A DNA stretch of 13,297 bases from Cochliopodium minus (taxonomy: Eukaryota > Discosea > Himatismenida > Cochliopodiidae): positions 106,675 to 119,971 of the forward strand of contig JAMYWO010000037.1 in assembly GCA_024220525.1 (NCBI GenBank), in the 5' to 3' direction. Both the position numbers and the translations under genes were made by a program. A model generated the notes under the pieces. It was not told the origin of the DNA and searched no databases. It was given only the letters and a program-made list of their open reading frames with translations. Positions 7,449 through 13,297 of this stretch are shown here, in pieces; position 1 is the first letter of the stretch; the number at the start of each line of letters is the position of its first letter.

Positions 7449-9270
7449 ATGAGAAAGCGTTCTTCTTCTTGTTTTTCATTTCATAATCTTTTTGTATCGG
7501 GTTATTTATGAACCAATTTATTACTTGCGAAAAATTAAAATATCATGTTTTTTAATTCCAAAAGAAAATGGGGATGTTCATACATTTGGAAGAAACAATA
7601 AATCACAATTAGGAAATGGAAATGAAAACCATTCAAAAATACCAATAAAAATCATGAATAATCAGAGAATAAGGGAGATATCGTTGGGAACAGAGTATTC
7701 AATGTTGATTGAATGTAACATATAACATATAACATTCCAATCCTAACCTTTTTTTTTTTAAATCTTTGTAGTGAATGGAGATTTATATGGATGTGGTTAG
7801 GATTTTTTTTTGTAATAAATGATATAAATGACATATAATTAAATTTATTGGAAGGAGACAACCAATATAGTCAGTTGGGAATACCTAGCGGCACAGGAAT
7901 GAGATACCCTACTTTTACGTTCATAACATCAGAAGTAAGACAAATGTGCACAAACAACAGTGCAACTTTCATTCAAAAATGTAAATTTGTTAAATGTTTA
8001 ATTTATTAATAGTTTTAAATTAAATTATTTTAATTTTCTATAATATTTTTTATTAACATTAGTTAATGGAAAAGTTTATTGGTGCGGTTATTGGGAAGGA
8101 TTGAACATAGAAAGTAACGGTGGATTAGGAGGATTCCAAGAAATTAAAATGGAGGATGTGACATCATTTTCGTGTGGTTATGAACATTGTCTATTTTTGA
8201 AAGGTTATTTTTTCTTCTTTTTTTATTAATGAATATTTTTAAATCTTCGATTATTCAAATTTTATTTTAATCAAGAAAACGGAGAAGTATGGGCAATGGG
8301 ATCTAACACAAATGGACAATGTGGATTTGAGGAGAATGTGAAAAAGTTGTTTGAGCCTAAATTTTTGATTAAAGACGAAAATATCATCTCTGTTTGTTGT
8401 GGTTATTACCATTCCTTTCTTTTATTGAGTAAATATCATTTTAAATTAATTTTTCAAATGAATTTCTTTAAATCAAAAAAATTTTAAATTTCAAATTATA
8501 GAAAACGAAAATGGAATAACTTCTATGAAGGGGTTTGGATCAAATCATAATCTAGAACTAGGCCTTAATGTAAGAAAACAATTTGGACCTGAAACGATAG
8601 CTTCTTTCCCCAATATTTCTTCGATTCATTGTGGAGCACATCACACTTTGATTTTGACAAGTAAAAAAATAAAAAAAAAATTTCTTTTATTCTTTATTTC
8701 GGTTGTAATATCTAGATGAAGGAGAAGTTTATTCAGGTGGAAAAAACGATGAAGGACAACTAGGTTTGGGCAAAAAAATGAATCATATGGAGTCTTCATT
8801 TGAAAAAACTGATTTCACTGACATTGTTTACATCACAACAGGATTCGAACATTCAATCTTTGTGAATAGTAAGAAATATTTTTTCAAAAAAACAAAATCA
8901 AACTTTATTTATTTTATTAATTTTATTCATTTTGAAAAAAAAAAAAATTCTAGGAAATAATGAGATTTATGCAACAAAGTGCAAAAAGAAATCTTATTTC
9001 AACTACCAACTATTTTTTGATGACTTGAAATTGTTCCAAAACAGACAACTTTTGGTTGTAATATAATTCCATAATTTTCTTGGAACTTTATTTTTGATTT
9101 TTACAAAAACAAAACAAATTTAGGAATGGTCTTCTCTTCAACATAGATTCTTGGAAACAAAATTTAAGCAGAATATTCTCGCTTTTGTGATGTGTTTAAA
9201 ACATTCTAAAAATTTAAAGATAAAACTCCCAAAACCAGTGTTTTTTATCATTATAAGAATTTCTTATTAA
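7449..9270 (+). CDS. RCC1-type seven-bladed beta-propeller protein with helical C-terminal tail
   Basis: Ten exons: 7449-7500, 7565-7714, 7772-7795, 7855-7980, 8063-8203, 8276-8428, 8502-8660, 8716-8868, 8954-9054, 9124-9270. All junctions agree in phase; 401 aa ending in TAA. Seven repeat starts occur at about residues 18, 68, 118, 165, 216, 269 and 320, spaced 47-53 aa, with RCC1 hallmarks such as NGDVHTFGRNNKSQLGNG, ISVCCGYYHSFLLL, IHCGAHHTLIL and EGEVYSGGKNDEGQLGLG. The short N-terminal exon (SCFSFHNLFVS) matches the closing strand missing from the last repeat, as expected for a circularly closed propeller; this supports the start. Residues about 337-401 form an extra tail, probably helical then hydrophobic (LKIKLPKPVFFIIIRIS). 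RCC1 folds serve as Ran exchange factors or as generic binding platforms; this divergent member lacks recognisable extra catalytic domains, so its partner is unknown. Repeat 3 is degenerate. Confidence 0.9.
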
Positions 9271-10066
9271 AAACTCCAGAAACTACACTAACTTATTTTT
9301 TCTATTAACATTAATAACTCCACTAATAAATCTAGTTAATATATTTTAGAAAAACAATGTCTTTAATCTCAGTTCTCACAAAAATATTTTTGTTTTTTTT
9401 TTTTGAAAACAATCAAATGATTTTGAATTAATTTATTTTTTCCCTCAACAAACAAAAATTCTTCCTCCTCGTTGATCCCGAACTAAAGTTCAAAAATTTG
9501 TTCCCCTTGGGCAAAATCTTATTGTTTAGCGACAAAGTCTTCAAGTTGAACTTTTAAGATTGAAAATAAAACACAATTATTTTAAATAGTTTATTTTAAT
9601 TTTGGAGATCTCCTTTTTTTTAATTTTAAATTGTTTTTCTCTGAAATGAAAATTATAAAAATTAATTTTAATTTATGAAATTGAATTTTATCTATTTTCT
9701 AAAAATTCACTCAATTCCAAATAAGTTTGCTCACATTTTTGAGTTTAAACTTTCAATTTAATTGAGTTTTTCTATTTTCTATTTTTTATTTAATCATTTT
9801 GTTTTTCAAATCGCATTTTGGAAAGAGAAAAATTTAACTTAATTTTTGTGATTAGTTTAAAATTTGAAATTAAGGCAAAGATTTTGAAGTTTTGAATCTT
9901 TATAAATTTTAATCAAAAAGAAAAAAGATTCAAAGATTTTAAACTTTCATTCTCTGAAAAAAATAAAAATTAAAAAAATTAATAAAATTGAAAAAATAAA
10001 CATTTATAAAAAAAAAAAATAAAAACTTTTTAAAAACAAAAACAAAACAAAAAACACTTTTAAAAA
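9271..10066. other. 796-bp intergenic region, no clear gene
   Basis: The region separates the RCC1 gene from gene 6. Most is extremely AT-rich. Segment 9463-9553 is less AT-rich and open on both strands for about 30-40 codons, but has no ATG or suitable splice acceptor on the plus strand. Inverted repeat TTTGAATCTTT (9891-9901) and AAAGATTCAAA (9924-9934) lies about 130 bp before gene 6. The last 100 bp before the gene 6 ATG are almost pure A with scattered T and C, a likely leader and core-promoter zone. Confidence 0.5.
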
Positions 10067-11555
10067 ATGAAATTATTACCTTTCATACTTGCTTTCATGG
10101 TTCTTGGATACTTTGTCAAACTCCTCCAATCATTGAAGTTGACTTGTAAAACAAAAATCTTAAATTATTTCATTTTCAAAACAATTTTAAAATTTCCAAC
10201 TAAAAAAAAAAATTAGAAATGTTGATGCATCAGTTTCAACAACAGGATTAACTCAAAGATTGGTGAGAGCAGTTTCATTCACCAAAAATCTTGTGAGTGG
10301 AATACTTGTCAAAACATTTGAAGTCACACAATCAGTCGGAGCAACAACTAAAAATGCAATCAGATCTGCTCTTTATGGTAAAATCTTTTTTTTATTTAAA
10401 ATTTTAAGTTTTTTTATTCATTTCTCTATCCTTTATTTATTTCAGCAATTAATCCTATTTTATTGGGACTTGGAGGAGTATCACCAACTGCAACAATTGC
10501 ATTCTATCCTGATGAAGCAAACGTTTTGAATGTTGCATTAGATAACAATGGTGAAATAAAAACTTTTCAAAAATAAAAAACTTTTTCTCATTTACAAAAC
10601 AGGATACAACTATGATGTGAGTCTCGCTCTCAATTTTTTACAATTAAGATTAAATGTGATTCAAGAAGTTGATGTAAACGGAAATGTTGTAAATACAATC
10701 AATTTGAATTCAGTAAATTGGGTTGTTATTTCAACAAATGTGACAAGTACTTTGTCTGAAATTGCATTACCAACACTAACATTGGGAGCAACAGTAAGAG
10801 GATTGAATATTCAAGTCACTTTGGTTGCAAGTGCAAATTTGGGAACACTCAATATTTCAAATATTGTTGGAAATCTTCTTTCACCAAAAGGGATTGTAAG
10901 AGAAAATTTTTATATTTATTTCTTCATTTCTTTTAATAATTTAAATCTAATTCATCTTTAATAATTTAAAAATCTTTAAACTAAAATTTCTCTTTTTTTT
11001 GATAATAAAGGAAGTTTTGATTGCAGTGGACATGAGCAATTATCAATATGCGAACTCAAATAATTTTTTGAGGTAAAAAAATAAATTAAAAAACAAAAGA
11101 AAACTATTTTAAAATTTGTCTTACCAAATATTCAATTTAATTTCTTTTTTCAAAATTAGACTTTCTGTTTATACAACAACTGGAAATACTCAAGTTCAAT
11201 CAAATGTTGAAACAGTTGTAAATGGTGTTTTGAGTACTTTGATTTCTTCTTCACTCAATGGTATTTCTGCAAATATTAGATTTAATCAATCTCTTTTGGT
11301 TGTTGGAGGATCAAACTTGATAACAATCAATCCAAGTGTTTCATTGGGAGTTTCTATATCATCCATCTTCAGTGATCTCACTTCACTTCTTCAATCAACC
11401 AACTTTTGGGGGTTGATGTTCAAGGAACTGCAGTTTTGATTCCTTTTTCAGTTGGATTGAAAGCAAAAGTTGTTGTTGGAGCATCATTGACAATCGGAGT
11501 TGATCCAAATGCTGTTTCAAATTCTAAAAAGAGTTTGGGAAGAACAAACTTTTAA
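10067..11555 (+). CDS. Secreted cysteine-free beta-rich protein, frameshifted near the 3' end
   Basis: Exons: 10067-10145, 10234-10377, 10446-10550, 10603-10895, 11011-11072, 11160-11555. The first exon codes for a signal peptide or anchor (MKLLPFILAFMVLGYFV). The first junction is uncertain: donor GTAAAA at 10146 with acceptor at 10232-10233 keeps frame, and so does donor GTTGAC at 10138 with acceptor at 10215-10216. The later junctions are firm. The frame met by exon 6 stops at 11437-11439, but clear coding continues in the -1 frame from about 11406 (GVDVQGTAVLIPFSVG ... KSLGRTNF) to TAA at 11553-11555; the break lies at a TTTTGGGGG run. With the shift the product is about 359 aa. The mature part has no Cys, is rich in V, I, L, N, S, T, G, and has N-x-S/T sites (NVT, NIS, NQS). 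Codons are narrowly biased (GGA, CCA, ACA, TTG), suggesting high expression. I do not recognise the family. Confidence 0.75.
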
Positions 11556-11685
11556 AACACTTTAATCAACAATTTATTGTCAATTTTGTTAATACAAAAC
11601 TTTATTTAAATAAAAAAATTATTTCAAAGGAAAAAAAAAACTTTCAATTTCAAAAATTTGTTTGATTAAAAAAATTTAACACAGG

Positions 11686-11858
11686 TTCCATGCAAATACA
11701 TCTCACCGTGGAAATTCTTTATACTCCAAAAAATATTTTTTTCTCTCAAAATCAGATATATTTATTATATCTTTTGGAGTTCTTTTTGCAGAATTATATC
11801 ACAAAATTTAATTTATTGAGGTGAAAAATTTGGGCATCGTGACATTTTATGCCCAAAT
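11686..11858. other. Three consecutive hairpins between genes 6 and 7
   Basis: Hairpin 1: TTCCATG (11686-11692) with CGTGGAA (11707-11713), one U-G pair, 14-nt loop. Hairpin 2: ACTCCAAAA (11723-11731) with TTTTGGAGT (11772-11780), 40-nt loop. Hairpin 3: ATTTGGGCAT (11828-11837) with ATGCCCAAAT (11849-11858), 11-nt loop. They fill most of the 337-bp gap 11556-11892 between the gene 6 stop and the gene 7 ATG. No coding sequence is seen. Possible roles are a small structured RNA, a 3'-end or terminator structure for gene 6, or a promoter element of gene 7. Confidence 0.45.
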
Positions 11859-11892
11859 ATATGAATAAAAAAAAAAATACCCTTTTATCTCT

Positions 11893-13176
11893 ATGCTTGA
11901 TATAATGGATTTCTCTAATATCTCGATGGATACCATCCCCAATGATATTGAACAATTGAAAGAATTGATCATTTCAATGGGAGCAGAAATAAAAGAGAAT
12001 GAAAGTAAAATTAAGAAGGCGGCTGAATATGGAAATCAATTGATCGAGAATATGAAAGATATACAGGAATCAGTAAACCCAAATTTTAAATATATTTTAA
12101 CAACTTTGACATATTTTATAAATATATATTTAATTCTTTTTAAAGTATTCTTAAAACCATTTTTAATAAAACAAAGCATATGAATATCATAGATCAACAT
12201 GTCAAACAAATACAAGAGTTGAATGAAAAGATATTATCAAAGAATGACATAGAATTGGTAAAAAAAAAAAATATATTTAATTAAATATTAATTTAAGTTT
12301 CTTATCGCAATGATAAAACTGGATTAATTAATTGATGAATGTTATTCATATGATTATATTTCATATTCTTCTAATAATAGTGAAAGGACTCAATTATGTG
12401 TCACAATTTAAATGAGATTTTTTTTTTTTGAATTTTCATATTCCCAGTTTTAATAATGAGTCCAAAAAATAAATTTAAATTATATAATTTAATCAAGAAA
12501 AGTATTTATTAATAATGGATTTCATCCTTCAACATTGAACTAGAGGTTTTTATTTTTGTTGTGAATAAAACTAGTTTTATTTATGAATTCATTTTTGACA
12601 TTAAAATTTTGGTGAACAAAATCAAAAATATTAATTTTTAATTAAAGAAAAATAGAATTCTTCAACTACAAATCGAGGATGCAAAAACCCAAATGTTACA
12701 AATGGAAACTTCAATGGAGGAACTCCAACAAAAAATCAAAAAACAGGAGGAGGAGCTCAAAAACTGTTCTTACCTCAAACTCAAGAATAAAGATCTCCAA
12801 AACGAGATTGAGATCATGAATGAAAATAGAATGAAAGAGTTGGAGGAGGAGAGAGACAAAATGAATATCAAACTTGAAAGAATAAAACAGCAAAATAAAT
12901 TAAGTAAAATTGATTTAATTTTTTTGAATTTGTATTCATTATTTTTATTTTTTATTTTTTATTTTTTATTTTTTATTTTTTATTTTTTATTTTATTTTCT
13001 ATTTTTTATTTTTATTTTTTTATTTTCATTTTTTCAAAATAGAAAACGAGGATCATTTACAAATAGAACTGGAAATGGAAAACATGAAAGAGATCATCGA
13101 GAAGCAAAATTTGGAAATCAAAAGGCTCAACATCGTCCAACATAACAACCTCAAACTCCAAGAAGAGATTGGCAAA
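11893..13176 (+). CDS. Coiled-coil protein (3' end beyond window)
   Basis: Exons 11893-12072, 12177-12257, 12648-12903 and 13043-13176 join in phase to give 217 residues; the next donor GT is at 13177, so the gene continues past the right edge. After a short acidic start (MLDIMDFSNISMDTIPNDI; ATG at 11905 is an alternative start), nearly the whole sequence has heptad-like spacing of L, I and M among E, K, Q and N: EQLKELIISMGAEIKENESK, MEELQQKIKKQEEELK, MKELEEERDKMNIKLERI, MKEIIEKQNLEIKRL. No prolines interrupt the long helices, so an extended coiled coil is expected, as in tethers, cytoskeletal linkers or myosin-like tails. The family cannot be named from this part. Exons 3 and 4 use more C- or G-ending codons (CTC, ATC, GAG, AAC) than gene 6 next door. 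The second intron is unusually long (390 nt), and the third and fourth contain simple-sequence arrays. Confidence 0.8.
12258..12647 (+). other. Long intron (390 nt) of the coiled-coil gene
   Basis: This is by far the longest intron in the window. It has donor GTAAAA and acceptor TTAAAG. Inside is an imperfect inverted repeat, GGACTCAATTAT (12386-12397) against ATAATGAGTCC (12453-12463), with one bulged base and a 55-nt loop. I found no extra exon that keeps phase and no convincing C/D or H/ACA snoRNA boxes. Confidence 0.6.
12941..13028. repeat. Heptamer (ATTTTTT)n array in intron 3 of gene 7
   Basis: The same 7-bp unit as at bases 1-68, regular to about 12990, then degenerate (ATTTT, ATTTTCT, ATTTTT). 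It occupies most of the 139-nt intron 12904-13042. Confidence 0.9.
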
Positions 13177-13200
13177 GTAAAATTCAAAATTTAATTAAAA

Positions 13201-13297
13201 TAAAAATAAAATAAAAATAAAAATAAATATAAATAAAATAAATAAAATAAATAAAATAAATAAAATAAATAAAATAAATAAAATAAATAAAATAAAT
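13201..13297. repeat. (AAATAAAAT)n nonamer array in the last intron of gene 7
   Basis: From about 13231 a regular 9-bp unit repeats seven times to the window edge; 13201-13230 is an irregular A/AT prelude. It belongs to the intron that starts at 13177 and may extend beyond the window. Confidence 0.9.

Noticed and set aside
10260-10529. ORF start at 10260 as the beginning of gene 6
   Set aside because: The frame is open upstream and joins to a signal-peptide exon at 10067.
11376-11439. A tiny intron to explain the gene 6 frame change
   Set aside because: The only GT...AG pairs near the shift, such as 22 nt ending at CTGCAG, do not lead into the distal open frame; a one-base shift is simpler.
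12258-12647. C/D snoRNA in the long intron (TGATGA near 12334)
   Set aside because: There is no matching CTGA D box and no closing terminal stem in the right place.
12693-13145. 150-codon single-exon reading of the coiled-coil region
   Set aside because: The middle is a Phe/Leu translation of the (ATTTTTT)n intron; splicing 12903 to 13043 restores coiled-coil sequence in phase.
13201-13297. Telomere or centromere repeat at the window edge
   Set aside because: The A/T nonamer lies directly after a splice donor within a gene and lacks the G-rich strand typical of telomeres.

Overview
The window is very AT-rich eukaryotic nuclear DNA, packed with short spliceosomal introns. I rebuilt seven protein genes by hand, joining exons at GT...AG borders and requiring the reading phase to agree across every junction. 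This gives about 43 complete introns, mostly 50-120 nt, and exons as short as 18 nt. The code is standard (TAA and TGA act as stops). The protein families (CH, PX, ZZ, SAM, RCC1, M28) and the AT/intron style suggest an amoeboid or flagellate protist, but the lineage cannot be fixed from sequence alone.

Layout, left to right. (1) 1358 down to beyond base 1, minus: a membrane protein with an Asn-rich tail carrying SPRL/PK repeats, one membrane segment and a probable SAM domain (3' end outside the window). (2) 4167-1565, minus: a 620-aa protein with an actin-binding CH1-CH2 pair, an acidic linker, proline-rich SH3-ligand motifs and a C-terminal PX domain. (3) 4909-4402, minus: a 129-aa multi-pass membrane protein. 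(4) 6826-5063, minus: an about 380-aa M28 zinc metallopeptidase with all metal ligands, no signal peptide and a C-terminal p62-like ZZ zinc finger. (5) 7449-9270, plus: a 401-aa RCC1-type seven-bladed propeller with almost one exon per blade. (6) 10067-11555, plus: a secreted, cysteine-free, beta-rich protein with one frameshift. (7) 11893 to beyond the right edge, plus: a coiled-coil protein. A doubtful 55-codon ORF (7402-7235, minus) lies between genes 4 and 5.

The four left-hand genes are all on the minus strand and the three right-hand genes on the plus strand, so 6827-7448 is a divergent promoter region. Every intergenic region from gene 2 onward contains inverted repeats, unrelated in sequence to each other, and the gap between genes 6 and 7 holds three successive hairpins. 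Both window edges are simple-sequence arrays inside introns.

The most interesting points are two domain fusions: a peptidase joined to an N-degron-reader-like ZZ domain, and an actin-binding CH pair joined to a phosphoinositide-binding PX domain. The genes do not form an obvious pathway. No RNA genes, CRISPR arrays or complete transposons were seen.
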